DNA of 64,000 nucleotides from CAWAPS01 sp963783945 (GCA_963783945.1 CAWAPS010000004.1:1-64000), one strand, 5' to 3'; positions 10,018 to 18,600 are shown, counted from the stretch's first letter. Program-made: numbers and translations. The notes: generated by a model not told the origin, from the letters alone.

Positions 10018-10598
10018 TGTTACGGAGGCTCGCCCTCCTGTTGGGCTTTCTCGCCGTTTGTGTCGTCGTGGTCGGGTGTGGAGGTGGCACACCGAGTGGC
10101 TTCGAGGCCAACGGACGCCCCACCCAGGCCCTGTCGTCGGCCGCGCACGACGTCGCGCAGGCTCTCGCAAGCAACAACTCCCTGGCCTTGACGCGACTCG
10201 AGATCCCACCCGCCAGCGCCACCAACGTTCAAGTAACGCTCTCTAACGTCGGCGGCTACCCAACCAGTGTTGCGTCAATCTCGATGGGACCTGCGTACGG
10301 TTCGGCGTCCGTTGACTACGCGGTCGACTGCAACCCGAGCCGGCGCCTCGATCTCACACTGGCACTCAACTGGGTTCATGGCCACTGGCGTACCCTGCTG
10401 TACGGGCCACTTCCGACTGTCAAGGTGCGCGCCCGCCCACCGCAAACTGCCCAGGGATCGCCCAGCCCGCCGCCGACCACCCAGCCACCGCCCGGCTCCT
10501 ATCCTCAACCGGTGCCGTCCTGCGCCAAGGCACTCCAGCCTCGATCTGGAGCTGGCGCTGGCCCTCCCACGAGTACAAAACGCTCACCTACCGCCTGA
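10018..10598 (+). CDS. lipoprotein, paralogue of the 29.1-kb gene
   Basis: From the GTG at 10018 the N-terminus LRRLALLLGFLAVCVVVVGC is a signal peptide ending in a lipobox (VVVGC), so the protein should be lipid-anchored outside the cell. The mature part carries NVQVTLSNVGGYPTSVASIS and a LALNWVHGHWRTLLYG segment, then a proline-rich tail. The reverse-strand copy at 29129 has the same layout and also uses GTG. Function unknown. Confidence 0.65.
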
Positions 10599-10612
10599 TT
10601 CTGCTCGCTGCG
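10571..10612 (+). repeat. attC-like site (compact)
   Basis: Distal half AGTACAAAACGCTC overlaps the lipoprotein 3' end; core CTGATTCTGC|TCGCTGCGG. The same compact site, inverted, ends the paralogous lipoprotein cassette at 29.1 kb. Confidence 0.5.
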
Positions 10613-10613
10613 G

Positions 10614-10922
10614 CTAGCGCAGGAGTCGGGAATAAGGTTCGACGGAGTCCCGGGCTGTGTCTTCTGTCAACCACGTCGGCGGGACGGTCCTGTGGGGGTC
10701 GTCCTCAGGAACGCTAGGAAGGTTGGGACCTAGTGCAGGGTCTCTCAATCCGACCATTACGGCACCACCCTGACCCTGCCAGAATCCCGGACCTGGGCCG
10801 ACGCTGTCGTCCCTGAAGCCCGTGTCATTCGGCTGGCGAACGAAGATCGTCCTGCGTCCGTCTCCCCTCTGCATCCTCGATGCGATACGACCTAAGTACT
10901 CGCGCCAGCTCACGGGTGACAT
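10614..10922 (-). CDS. hypothetical protein, copy of the 36.8-kb cassette gene
   Basis: MSPVSWREYLGRIASRMQR, then RTIFVRQPNDTGFRDDS, GFWQGQGGAVMVGLRDPAL and VPEDDPHRTVPPTWLTED; 102 residues, soluble. A diverged copy in the opposite orientation sits at 36789-37171. The homology continues upstream through the attC-like site to the crossover at 11037. Function unknown. Confidence 0.6.
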   Translation of the reverse strand: MSPVSWREYLGRIASRMQRGDGRRTIFVRQPNDTGFRDDSVGPGPGFWQGQGGAVMVGLRDPALGPNLPSVPEDDPHRTVPPTWLTEDTARDSVEPYSRLLR

Positions 10923-10965
10923 GATACGAGTCGGTTATCCACCGCGTGGATCGCCGGGCCCGGCG

Positions 10966-11045
10966 ATCGTACAGCTCGATCCATGTCGCGCCATCGACAA
11001 CGAGCCGCGACTATCCCCCGACGGGCTGGGGAATCGGCGCTGTGC
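10966..11045 (+). repeat. attC-like site
   Basis: Distal half CGTACAGCTCGATCC; core CTGGGGAATCGG|CGCTGTGCGC, crossover 11037/11038. Homologous, inverted, to the site at 36662. Confidence 0.65.
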
Positions 11046-11047
11046 GC

Positions 11048-11468
11048 TCACGAGGCCGCTGGCGATCGGGTGGTTTCAAGCAGGGGCTGGTCGTCTTCGT
11101 CGAGAACCCGGACGGTCACCTCGTCTGACGCGTCGAAGCAGACGACGATCCAACCCCAAGGGGGCCTCGACCTGGCGGCGAGTCCGACCGTGCCTGTCGA
11201 TGAGTTCGATGATCCGTGCGGCGGAACCGACCACACCGGTAAGGCCACGGACCGGACCTTCTTGCCACTCGCCGCCGAACGCCGCCAGGCGATCGCGGTA
11301 GGCGCCAGGTCGTAACGGGTTCTCCTCTCGCCCCGCGGTCCCCCCACTAGCGCCTGTCGGCTCCCACCTTCCGTCTGTGCGTATGTACGAGTAGTGGCCG
11401 TCGTTTACGTCCCCTTCGCCATCCCTCGCCTCAGTTTCGGCGTCGGACCACCAGCTTCGGAACAGCAC
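11048..11468 (-). CDS. hypothetical protein (frameshifted)
   Basis: The N-terminal frame gives YSYIRTDGRWEPTG, NPLRPGAYRDRLAAFGGEW and IIELIDRHGRTRRQVEAPLG. The C-terminal frame gives WIVVCFDASDEVTVRVLDED. The junction is at a homopolymer run near 11158 (CCCCAAGGGGG), the kind of place where an indel error is likely. About 130 residues, no known family. Its start is uncertain. Confidence 0.45.
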
Positions 11469-11570
11469 GGAACCGAACGCTGGTCCAGCCCAATGGGCAA
11501 TGGGGACCTCGTCGTCTTCTCCAAGCTCCTTTGGCAGCGTCGGGAGCCCATGATCCAGGACCCATATCGC

Positions 11571-12623
11571 CTAGTCGTCGGAGAAGTCGTAATGAAGAGA
11601 ATGCGGTCGGCGGCCCACACCCGAGTGAACCGCCCCGGGTTTCGTGACTGCTCGGTCTTGGGTGACCGCGTCGGGTGCGGGTTGGTTCTGACGGTAGTAC
11701 AGGGCTTCGAACTCTGCTGGGGTGATGTAGGTGTTGTCGTCGGTGATCTCGCCGTGGAGACGGCGGTGGTTGAACCAGTCGATGTAGCCGAGGGTGGCGA
11801 ACTCGAGGTCGTCGGGGCCGGTCCATGGTCCTTGGGGGTAGACGAGCTCCCACTTGTAGAGGCTGTTGAACGCCTCGGCCATGGCGTTGTCGTAGCTGTC
11901 GCCGCGGGAGCCGACCGAGGCGACAATGTCGTTCTCGGCCAGGCGCTCGCTGTAGCGAATGCTGAGATATTGAACGCCCCTATCGCTGTGATGCACGAGC
12001 CCGTCGAGGACCTGGCCAGCCCGAGTGCGGTTCCACACGGCCATCTCCAAGGCGTCGATCGCCAGGTCCGAGCGTAGGTTGTTGGAGATCTGCCAGCCGA
12101 CCACCATGCGGGAGTACACGTCGATGATGAACGCCGCGTACGCCCACCCGGCGTGGGTCTTCACGTAGGTCAGGTCGGCCACCCAAAGACGATTTGGGGC
12201 CGGCGCGGCGAAGTTCCGGTCTACCAGATCGGCCGGGCGGTGCTGGCGGTCATCGGAGCGGGTCGTGACCTTGAACGCCTTGCCACGCCTGGCCCCTGAC
12301 AGGCCCAGATCCCGCATGAGCCGTTCCACCGTGCAGCGGGCGACCACGATGCCTTCCCGGTTCAGCTGGGCCCACACCTTGTCGGCCCCGTAGACCTCGA
12401 GGTTGTCGTTCCAGACGGTGCAGATTTGGCCCTTGAGGTACTGGTCGCGGACGGTCCGGGCCGCCGGCCGCCTCTTTCTATGCGCCCAGTAGGTGTTCGG
12501 GGCGATCGGACAGCCGTGCTCGGACAGCACCCTGCAGATCGGCTCGACCCCGAATCGCTCCCGGTGAGCGTCGATGAAGACGACTATCTCGGCGACTGGC
12601 GGTCGAGCTCCGCCCCGAAGAAA
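11571..12623 (-). CDS. IS3-family transposase OrfB (DDE)
   Basis: The frame from about 12620 includes ERFGVEPICRVLSEHGC, NRLWVADLTYVKTHAGWAY with the first D, LVHHSDRGVQYLSIRYSERL with the second D, and AEAFNSLYKWELV with the E. WFNHRRLHGEITDDNTY is the usual C-terminal signature. It is expressed from orfA by frameshifting at the overlap. The frame lacks a stop inside the element: it reads through the left inverted repeat and ends 55 bp out in host DNA. Confidence 0.88.
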   Translation of the reverse strand, partial: FLRGGARPPVAEIVVFIDAHRERFGVEPICRVLSEHGCPIAPNTYWAHRKRRPAARTVRDQYLKGQICTVWNDNLEVYGADKVWAQLNREGIVVARCTVERLMRDLGLSGARRGKAFKVTTRSDDRQHRPADLVDRNFAAPAPNRLWVADLTYVKTHAGWAYAAFIIDVYSRMVVGWQISNNLRSDLAIDALEMAVWNRTRAGQVLDGLVHHSDRGVQYLSIRYSERLAENDIVASVGSRGDSYDNAMAEAFNSLYKWELVYPQGPWTGPDDLEFATLGYIDWFNHRRLHGEITDDNTYITPAEFEALYYRQNQPAPDAVTQDRAVTKPGAVHSGVGRRPHSLHYDFSDD

Positions 12624-12969
12624 GTCGCCGCAGCCTTGAGGATCTCATTCGCCCGGCGCAGCTCCTTCACCTCACGCTCGAGCTCCTTGATCTTCGCCCG
12701 CTCATCGGTCGCCAGACCCGGCCTCTGACCGGCGTCGGTCTCCGCTCGGCGGACCCACTGGCGAAGCGTCTCGTGATTCACGTTCAGCTTGGCCGAGATC
12801 GACTCGATCGCCTTCCACTGCGACGGGTACTCGTGCTGGTGATCAAACACCATCCGCACCGCCCGCTCCCGCATCTCAGCCGGATACGGTGGACGACCCT
12901 GCCTCTTCTGCTCTGACACTGCTCCATCCTCTCAAAGGTCGGAGCAGTCACCGATCCCGGGGCGGTTCA
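11626..12969 (-). mobile_element. IS3-family insertion sequence
   Basis: Terminal inverted repeats TGAACCGCCCCGGG at 11626 and its complement ending at 12969 extend through GTGACTGCTC. It is flanked by the 3-bp duplication GAG (11623-11625 and 12970-12972), as IS3 elements make. It encodes orfA and orfB on the minus strand with a probable programmed frameshift. It sits just downstream of the 12974 gene. Confidence 0.92.
12584..12919 (-). CDS. IS3-family OrfA
   Basis: 111 residues. RPPYPAEMRERAVRMVFDH leads into a helix-turn-helix region (ISAKLNVNHETLRQWVRRAE) and a leucine-zipper-like stretch IKELEREVKELRRANEILK. It ends ATFFGAELDRQSPR, overlapping orfB, where a CTTTC-rich run on the plus strand could mediate the -1 shift. 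OrfA binds the ends and regulates transposition. Confidence 0.88.
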   Translation of the reverse strand: MSEQKRQGRPPYPAEMRERAVRMVFDHQHEYPSQWKAIESISAKLNVNHETLRQWVRRAETDAGQRPGLATDERAKIKELEREVKELRRANEILKAAATFFGAELDRQSPR

Positions 12970-12973
12970 GAGG

Positions 12974-13429
12974 TCACGCCCAGATCATTCTCGCGCCCTC
13001 AGTAGTCACAGGCAGCCCTCGGCCATCGGCGCCAGACTCGGTATGGGCGCCGGCCTCCGCAGTCTCGATGAGACGCATGAGGTCCTCGCTGGTGCGGATG
13101 ACTTGTGCGTCGTCTCGTAGGTCCTCTGGCAGATCAGGTATCAAGTCCTCGCTCGTTACCACCGCCGGGCAACCCAGGAGCAAGACCGCCATCTCACCCT
13201 GCCGAGCGACCTCGATGAGCACCCCCCACGATTGGCGCCCCGATACGTGATTGACCATGACGCCCCTCCCAGGGTGGTCGAGTCCGAAGATCGCGACCGA
13301 TCCGTCGTCGAAATGCAGGTCGAAGAAGCCTTCCTTCGACGCGACCAGGTCGGGCCTCACAAGGTCGACTAGGACCTCGGAGTCCGGGTCGCCGGGACGA
13401 AAGCGCTGTAAAAAGACATCGAAGCTCAC
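12974..13429 (-). CDS. hypothetical protein, paralogue of the 17.8-kb gene
   Basis: GTG start. Shares with the 17782 gene the blocks SFDVFLQ, LHFDDGSVAIFGLD, GVMVNHVSGRQSWGVLIEVAR and LPEDLRDDAQVI. The paralogue ends about 25 residues earlier, so the C-terminal extension (HTESGADGRGLPVTTEG) may be read-through into an old site. The IS3 element begins 5 bp past its stop. Function unknown; 12-15 kDa cytoplasmic. Confidence 0.6.
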   Translation of the reverse strand: MSFDVFLQRFRPGDPDSEVLVDLVRPDLVASKEGFFDLHFDDGSVAIFGLDHPGRGVMVNHVSGRQSWGVLIEVARQGEMAVLLLGCPAVVTSEDLIPDLPEDLRDDAQVIRTSEDLMRLIETAEAGAHTESGADGRGLPVTTEGARMIWA

Positions 13430-13430
13430 C

Positions 13431-13510
13431 GCAACAGAATGTCACGTAGCAACTCGGTTACGGCGCTTGGGCCACAGCCCCGGTGGGGCGCATACTCGGC
13501 TATCTGGTGC
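13431..13510 (+). repeat. attC-like site
   Basis: Distal half GCAACAGAATGTC; core ATACTCGG|CTATCTGGTG, crossover 13499/13500. The 12974 gene starts 2 bp to its left, facing away. Confidence 0.55.
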
Positions 13511-13556
13511 TGGGCGGGAGGGTCCACCGCGGGCCGTGTGTCCTATCGTTGCGTGC

Positions 13557-14756
13557 ATGATCGCTGGGGGCGACTTGATGGAACTCGTTCGTGGTGCCTT
13601 CGGGCGCACACCCCCGTTGACGGCAAGGCTCCGATCCTGGTACCACATGGTCCGCCTCCGCCAAGCCGAGAAAGAGATCCGCGATCCAAGACGATCAGGA
13701 GGGGTCTACGGCTTGGTCGCCCCTTGGGACCCAACCAATCCTGTGCGCGAGACCACCGACCGCATCTGGGTCGCCACTCAACGGGATTCGTGGCGCCTTG
13801 AGCGGGACTGGCAACTCGATTCGGGGTCTTCGGGGACGTCTATTCATGTCTGTGACGGCAACACGAAGTGGCTACCAACCGCTTTCGGCGCCTTCCACGC
13901 CTCCCCGGCAGATTCCGATACTTTCCCGGCTAGGGACCTTCTCGATCCCTCCTGGCTGGCCGGATACGACTGGGGCACACCCCGGCCCGACATCCACAAC
14001 GACCGGGACGTCCTAGTGATCCACGCCCTCCTAGCTACCAACTCATCGCCCGAACCCGGCGAGAGAGACAACCCAAGCACCATAAACCGGCTGCGCCAGC
14101 GGCCACCGGCCGAGACCGAGGTACTCGTCGATGCGGAATACGGGTTCTTGCACCGCATGACCGGGTTCATCAACGGCGAGCGATTCGTGGTGACCGAACT
14201 CTTAGACCTCGTGGTCGATCCGCCTCTCGACGAGGAGGTGTTCCGGATAGATCCGTCCAGGTTCCAGGTCATTGACCCGCCCGAAATGGAGCTCTCGGTA
14301 GATCCCGTCTTGGGCAGCATCCCGGTATCGCCGGAACTGCCACCCCCGGTCTGGTCCGACCTTGGTGCGGTCGCGCAGAGCTTGCATGACGACCTAGATG
14401 CTCGGGTGGCGCGGCTGCCCGTTCGGCGCCTGCGGAGATGGTCGGACCTTTCGGAGATTCGAGCAGTCGAGGACGATCACGTCGATCGACTGGCACGTCG
14501 GTATGGCCTTTCCGGTCCCGACCATCTCGCCCTTCAGGCGCTGTGGTTCGACCGGATAGACGCCGAACTGGAAGAAGTAACAGACCAGCTCCGCTACGAC
14601 CTCATGACCCGCGAGCGGCGCATGAGCCGTCGCCTGACCAAACGCCGTCTCGTCCACCGGCTTTGGTGGAACACCTTGGGCCCTGGCGGTGAGACGTGGT
14701 TCGGCGACCACCTGCCTATTAGACGCTTCTTGTTCCGGCTGCACTGGCGGCCATGA
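13557..14756 (+). CDS. hypothetical protein, possibly LolA-like C-terminal part
   Basis: ATG at 13557; 399 residues. The first half has HMVRLRQAEKEIRDPRRSGG, RIWVATQRDSWRLERDW and WLAGYDWGTPRPDIHNDRDV. A central EVLVDAEYGFLHRMTGFING followed by LVVDPPLDEEVFRIDP resembles the strand pattern of LolA-like lipoprotein-carrier folds. The last 100 residues are helical and charged (VARLPVRRLRRWSDLSEI). No signal peptide seen, so the LolA link is tentative. Confidence 0.55.
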   Translation: MIAGGDLMELVRGAFGRTPPLTARLRSWYHMVRLRQAEKEIRDPRRSGGVYGLVAPWDPTNPVRETTDRIWVATQRDSWRLERDWQLDSGSSGTSIHVCDGNTKWLPTAFGAFHASPADSDTFPARDLLDPSWLAGYDWGTPRPDIHNDRDVLVIHALLATNSSPEPGERDNPSTINRLRQRPPAETEVLVDAEYGFLHRMTGFINGERFVVTELLDLVVDPPLDEEVFRIDPSRFQVIDPPEMELSVDPVLGSIPVSPELPPPVWSDLGAVAQSLHDDLDARVARLPVRRLRRWSDLSEIRAVEDDHVDRLARRYGLSGPDHLALQALWFDRIDAELEEVTDQLRYDLMTRERRMSRRLTKRRLVHRLWWNTLGPGGETWFGDHLPIRRFLFRLHWRP

Positions 14757-14859
14757 TGCGAGCGCATCCGATTACGGCCAGGCAGCCAGACGCCACCCGA
14801 TAATCGGCAGCGCCGCTCTGCTCGCCCCTTCGCCCCATGGCGGGCTAGAACTGACCGGC

Positions 14860-14976
14860 GTGAGCGGCGAGCGAGCGCAGGATGACACGCTTAGGGTTCG
14901 TGGTGGCGGGACGTTACCCCTTGGGCATGGCCGCTTGCACCTGACCTGGCCGTTCCGATGGGACCTCAGTCCGTGA
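14860..14976 (+). CDS. small open frame between weak sites
   Basis: GTG start, 38 residues, VSGERAQDDTLRVRGGGTL, ending TWPFRWDLSP. It occupies most of a short segment between a possible site near 14760-14825 (AATCGGCAGCG) and the next cassette. Coding nature not certain. Confidence 0.25.
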   Translation: MSGERAQDDTLRVRGGGTLPLGHGRLHLTWPFRWDLSP

Positions 14977-15034
14977 GGCTGCGATCCATGCGTCATGGAG
15001 AGACTGGCGCCCGTCCTCCACCGACGCCGATTAT

Positions 15035-15868
15035 TCATCCCGAGCTTCGCTCCACGGCTGGGGACACGTTGTCATTGACGCCGTATTCGGCGATCTGGTG
15101 CGGCTCAGATGTCCTCGAGGAGCTTGGACAGAACTGCTCGCCTCGGGTGAGGCGGTGCACGATCTCCCACTGCTTCATGTCTCCGGTGGGTTTCGGGAAC
15201 CCGCCCCGCCGGAATACCCACCGGAGGTACGAGACGAGGCTCATCCCGCCGTTGACGGTGACCCAGGCATCGGCACAGCCGTCAGGCAGCAGAACGCCGT
15301 ATGGAGGGCCTCCGCTGGTATTGCTCTTATGGAGATCATCCGGCGCGACGGGGAAGCTGAAGGGACGGCCGCCAGGGTGGCCCTGCCACATCTCGAACTC
15401 ATCGACCACGTACTGGCGGAAATCACCGGCTGAAGTGGGATACCTGCTTCCTTCCGTCTCGAAGACGGGGGGATCGGCGGCCGATGAGTCTCCCCATTCT
15501 GGGTGAGTGCCCACAAGCCATACGTCGCCGACGATCCGTATCCATGAGGACAGTGTCATCGGAATGGAGCCGAATTGGGACTCTAACCAGGCCACATGCG
15601 ACTCGGATTCGCCGCTAGGCGGGGCTAAGGGCTGCGTGGGGGTCTGGGCGTCGTCATTTTCGTGGAAGCGGTATCCGTCGCGAGACAGGACCTCGATGAT
15701 GATGTCGATGTTCCGTCGAGCGCGTTGAGCCATCTCGTCGCATACCGCTTGGGCTTCGCTGGCATATTGGCGGTCCCGCACCGTGGCACCTAGCTGACGG
15801 AGTTCGTGCCAGACGACCTCCCACTCACCATCTCGGTATCGCCTCAGCCAGCCCGGGCTCGAAGTCAC
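15035..15868 (-). CDS. conserved hypothetical protein
   Basis: Start placed at the GTG at 15868 (TSSPGWLRRYRDGEWEVVW). The open frame runs further upstream but there encodes site-like sequence. Features: MAQRARRNIDIIIEVLSRDG, RIVGDVWLVGTHPEWG, PVAPDDLHKSNTSGGPPYGV and a YLRWVFRRGGFP motif. These blocks recur in actinobacterial hypothetical proteins of unknown function. The C-terminus overlaps a core-like sequence ATTCGGCGATCTGG near 15083. Confidence 0.55.
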   Translation of the reverse strand: MTSSPGWLRRYRDGEWEVVWHELRQLGATVRDRQYASEAQAVCDEMAQRARRNIDIIIEVLSRDGYRFHENDDAQTPTQPLAPPSGESESHVAWLESQFGSIPMTLSSWIRIVGDVWLVGTHPEWGDSSAADPPVFETEGSRYPTSAGDFRQYVVDEFEMWQGHPGGRPFSFPVAPDDLHKSNTSGGPPYGVLLPDGCADAWVTVNGGMSLVSYLRWVFRRGGFPKPTGDMKQWEIVHRLTRGEQFCPSSSRTSEPHQIAEYGVNDNVSPAVERSSG

Positions 15869-15992
15869 GCCTTGCAGTGTGGCCTGCGCCAGAACGCGTA
15901 CGCAGATCGGGAGGTCAGCCGGTGAAGGAGGTGCTGCCTGGGGCGCAGAGTCGGCATCGATAGGCGTGCGTCTGAGGCGGCATAATACCTTC

Positions 15993-16565
15993 GTGTCTTC
16001 GGACGTAGTCATCTTCGATCGCTCACTCTCAATGCCCATGAACGGCTTCTTCGTCCCGGGCTTGGGCCGGGCGGTCGCGTTTGTTCGAGGAGTGGACCCT
16101 TCAGCGGAAGTTGAGGACCTGGCCGGGATGATCGTGTTCGGAGTCAGCGCCGAGTTGGTCTCTCCTGAGGAGTTCTATGCCGTCGACTGGGACTACGCTT
16201 ACGGATCGAACCTTGCAGCAGCGGTAGAGCTAGGCCGATTGGCGCTTGCCGGACAGGGCGGGCGGCTGCTACTGGTGTCCGATCTGTATTCGACCGCACA
16301 TACCCAAGACGGGGAGGTGAAGTTCGGCTGGCCACCGCTGCCCGAGACCGTGGAGCGAACAGTCGACGCCATCATGTCGTTGACTGGCACACCGCTATCG
16401 ATACAGGCAGTCCGCTGTCGGAACGATTTCGACCATGGTCGCGACGTCGCAGATGTGGTCCAGGATGCGATTCTTGCCTCGGGAGGCACAGTCGAGGAAC
16501 TCGTGGTCCCCGAAGTCGATGCTCATCGCGCTGATCCCTCCGAAACCGGACGGTACGCGGGCTAA
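15993..16565 (+). CDS. VWA-like domain hypothetical protein
   Basis: GTG start, 190 residues: SSDVVIFDRSLSMPMNGF, then GQGGRLLLVSDLYSTAHTQ and VERTVDAIMSLTGTPLSIQ. The alternation of a D-x-S-x-S-like strand end, a central hydrophobic strand ending in SD, and helices recalls a von Willebrand A fold, but the metal site is incomplete. It is followed at the proper distance by a site on the same strand. Confidence 0.45.
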   Translation: MSSDVVIFDRSLSMPMNGFFVPGLGRAVAFVRGVDPSAEVEDLAGMIVFGVSAELVSPEEFYAVDWDYAYGSNLAAAVELGRLALAGQGGRLLLVSDLYSTAHTQDGEVKFGWPPLPETVERTVDAIMSLTGTPLSIQAVRCRNDFDHGRDVADVVQDAILASGGTVEELVVPEVDAHRADPSETGRYAG

Positions 16566-16580
16566 TCCTGCGGCCATGAC

Positions 16581-16660
16581 GCCACAGAACGATCTATCCC
16601 GCGCTGCCCGTGAGCAGGGCGGCGTGTTGGAGGACGGCGCGCGAATCGGCGATATGGCCG
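16581..16660 (+). repeat. attC-like site, last of the plus-strand arm
   Basis: Distal half GCCACAGAACGATC; core GCGCGAATCGG|CGATATGGCC, crossover 16649/16650. The next site (16851) reads on the other strand. Confidence 0.65.
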
Positions 16661-16675
16661 CCTGTCTGCCTCGCT

Positions 16676-16825
16676 GTCGTCAGATCTCGGCCAGGCTTCG
16701 ACCGGCCCAGATACCTCTTGCTTGCAGCTCTGCACGAGGGGGACTCCGACTTGACCGCGTTGCTCCTGGAGTTCAGATGGAGCCCTCCTCAGTTGTACGA
16801 GGCCCTGCTCAGCCAACTGAGCTAG
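16676..16825 (+). CDS. small open frame at the polarity switch
   Basis: The frame ends PGFDRPRYLLLAALHEGD, FRWSPPQLYEALLSQLS, with a plausible amphipathic C-terminus but no start codon after the preceding crossover. Possibly frameshifted. It lies between oppositely oriented sites. Confidence 0.3.
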   Translation, partial: VVRSRPGFDRPRYLLLAALHEGDSDLTALLLEFRWSPPQLYEALLSQLS

Positions 16826-16850
16826 AGCCCCACGCGGCTACTTGGCCAGC

Positions 16851-16920
16851 GCCCCGATCTGTGCCGAATCCGGCGTCGCGTCAACCGAAACGATATCGGT
16901 GTGAGCGTTCGTTCGGTACC
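16851..16920 (-). repeat. attC-like site, first of the minus-strand arm
   Basis: Core CCGATCTGTG|CCGAATCCGG, crossover 16863/16864; distal half GAGCGTTCGTTCGG. Confidence 0.5.
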
Positions 16921-17035
16921 TGATCATTACGCCAGATTCACCCTGACCGTTACGGGATCACTTGCCGAGGCCCTGACCAGGCTTGACGCCGGGTGTGGGC
17001 CCGGCTTGGAATCAGAGGTCATCTTCAAGGACTAG
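16901..17035 (+). CDS. 44-residue hypothetical protein
   Basis: GTG start: VPDHYARFTLTVTGSLAEAL, ending GPGLESEVIFKD. A compact alternating pattern with an acidic tail. Overlaps the 3' end of the convergent membrane gene by 11 bp. No family recognised. Confidence 0.35.
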   Translation: MSVRSVPDHYARFTLTVTGSLAEALTRLDAGCGPGLESEVIFKD

Positions 17036-17408
17036 GTACGGCGCTTGGCGGAGGGACGTTATTGCGCTCACACCACTTGAGAAACAAGTCTCTCTTGAAC
17101 GGCGGAAAGTTGCGCAGAGTTATCTCGCACCCGAGGAATCGACTAGCTGGCAAGCACGAGCGGGAGAGTTGGTGACGCCACACGGCTATCCAGACGAAGA
17201 TGAACGCACCAGCAGCAACAGCCAAAGCGAGGAACAACCAGTGCACGGCGGGCGAAGACTTCGTAGCGCCTGACACTATGGTGCAGCCGGTTACCGCAAT
17301 GGCCGAGTAGAACGCCATCACCCGTGCTCGGTAGGCCCGGTGACGCAGGACCGCAGCTTCGGTCCCTACGATTCCGTCCCACCGCTCGTGAAAACCGGCG
17401 AGACTCAT
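17025..17408 (-). CDS. two-helix membrane protein
   Basis: Start at the ATG giving MSLAGFHERWDGIVG. Two membrane segments, MAFYSAIAVTGCTIVSGA and WLFLALAVAAGAFIFVWIAV, surround a short loop. The cytoplasmic C-terminus RNFPPFKRDLFLKWCERN is basic. About 127 residues. Function unknown. Confidence 0.6.
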   Translation of the reverse strand: MSLAGFHERWDGIVGTEAAVLRHRAYRARVMAFYSAIAVTGCTIVSGATKSSPAVHWLFLALAVAAGAFIFVWIAVWRHQLSRSCLPASRFLGCEITLRNFPPFKRDLFLKWCERNNVPPPSAVPSP

Positions 17409-17570
17409 GTCTGCAGCCACGGGACTCCACTCTCGCCGGTGGCATCCTTCACGGATCACGATCATTGCGCAGATCTACGGCGACCGTGGTGATTCGCCCT
17501 GACGAGCGCCGATCTGCGCTCATAACCGATATGAAGTGGATATCGGTCGGGCGATGCAGATCGACGGGAA

Positions 17571-17753
17571 GTGCTCGCTCAGACCGGCAAGGCATTGTCA
17601 GAATATGCCATCAGCGACGGCAGAATATACAGACAGATCGTCACGGTAGCCGCCGGACATTCTGTGTTGGCAGCCGCAGGCAACGCTGTGGGTGACTCGG
17701 CGCCCGAATCGCCGACTACGAGCGCCCAGTGGAGCGGCCCCAGAGCGCTGTAA
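17571..17753 (+). CDS. small hypothetical protein
   Basis: The frame reads LAQTGKALSEYAISDGRIYR, QIVTVAAGHSVLAAAGNAV, then runs into the next attC-like core (SPTTSAQWSG). Start codon unclear. The first 40 residues look coding. Confidence 0.35.
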   Translation: MLAQTGKALSEYAISDGRIYRQIVTVAAGHSVLAAAGNAVGDSAPESPTTSAQWSGPRAL

Positions 17754-17782
17754 CCGTCGTGCTGCCTGACATTCTATATCCG
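17701..17782 (-). repeat. attC-like site
   Basis: Core CCCGAATCG|CCGACTACG, crossover 17711/17712; distal half CTGACATTCTATATCC ends at the next start codon. Confidence 0.55.
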
Positions 17783-18171
17783 TGAGCTTCGATGTCTTTC
17801 TCCAGGGATTCCGGCAGGGTCACGAGTCCAACGCCAACCAGAAGAAGCTCGCCGAACTCCTGAAGCCCTACCTGGTCGAGACACAACAGGGGCTCCCGGA
17901 ACTTCGCTTTGACGATGGGGACGCCGCGATCTTCGGCGTGGATGACTTGGCCTCCGGCTTCATGGTCAATCATGTTTCTGGACGGCAGGCGTGGGACGTG
18001 CTCGTAGCCGTTGCTCGCACCGCCAACCTGGCGATCATGCCGGTCGGGTGCCGTGTCGCAGTGGCAACGGAGGCGTTGATCTCCGAGCTCCCCGAGGAGC
18101 TACCGAGGGATGCCGTGGTGGTTGCTAGCGGCGAGGACCTGCGACGGGAGATCGAAGCGAGCCAGAACTGA
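17782..18171 (+). CDS. hypothetical protein, paralogue of the 12.97-kb gene
   Basis: GTG start, 129 residues: SFDVFLQGFRQGHESNANQ, LRFDDGDAAIFGVDDL, GFMVNHVSGRQAWDVLVAVAR, LPEELPRDAVVVASGEDL. Intact, and the better guide to the family's true ends. Its two array copies flank the polarity switch on opposite sides. Confidence 0.6.
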   Translation: MSFDVFLQGFRQGHESNANQKKLAELLKPYLVETQQGLPELRFDDGDAAIFGVDDLASGFMVNHVSGRQAWDVLVAVARTANLAIMPVGCRVAVATEALISELPEELPRDAVVVASGEDLRREIEASQN

Positions 18172-18177
18172 CGCTGA

Positions 18178-18240
18178 GCGCCAGATCGACTCGGCGCTCA
18201 TGACGCTCGATCATCGACGGCGCGTGACGGAATGTTCAGC
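18178..18240 (-). repeat. attC-like site
   Basis: Core GCGCCAGATCG|ACTCGGCGC, crossover 18188/18189; distal half GACGGAATGTTCAGC. Confidence 0.6.
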
Positions 18241-18254
18241 GTGGCCTCAGACCT

Positions 18255-18491
18255 CTGGCGGATGTAGGGCACCTCCGATCCAAGAAGATTCGCTTCATCG
18301 GCGAGGACGTCGCTGAGCGCTTGGCGAACTCGACCGCACCAGAGGTGAGGATCAGCTCGACTCATGGCACCGAATGGAACTTCGCAATCTTCCTCACCAC
18401 CGATCTCAGTGCTGCCGTCGCGTGCATAGGGGTTAACGCTTCCGTCGCCAATCCCGACTTCGATTGGGACGGCGGGAGACCCGAGCTCTGA
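18255..18491 (+). CDS. hypothetical protein (5' end frameshifted)
   Basis: The clear part reads KKIRFIGEDVAERLANSTA, WNFAIFLTTDLSAAVACIGV and VANPDFDWDGGRPEL. The in-frame region lacks a start. An ATG at 18231 (MFSVASDLWRM) is one base out of frame, so a single indel near 18265 would make a 90-residue protein. Function unknown. Confidence 0.4.
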   Translation: MADVGHLRSKKIRFIGEDVAERLANSTAPEVRISSTHGTEWNFAIFLTTDLSAAVACIGVNASVANPDFDWDGGRPEL

Positions 18492-18509
18492 GGCCAACCA
18501 GGGGCGTCG

Positions 18510-18600
18510 GGCCGCTCCGAGCGCCGAGTCTGGCGCTCGGCTTCCAAGGTCGGTGTTGTTCGTCAGCGGCTGTTCGAGGCGCGAGATCGAATATTCGGCT
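18510..18600 (-). repeat. attC-like site, 5' end of the duplicated 750-bp cassette
   Basis: Crossover 18523/18524. Arms CCGAGCGCC and GGCGCTCGG are perfectly inverted around GAGTCT. Identity with the second copy (37419) starts here. Distal half CGGCTGTTCGAGGCGC. Confidence 0.65.
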
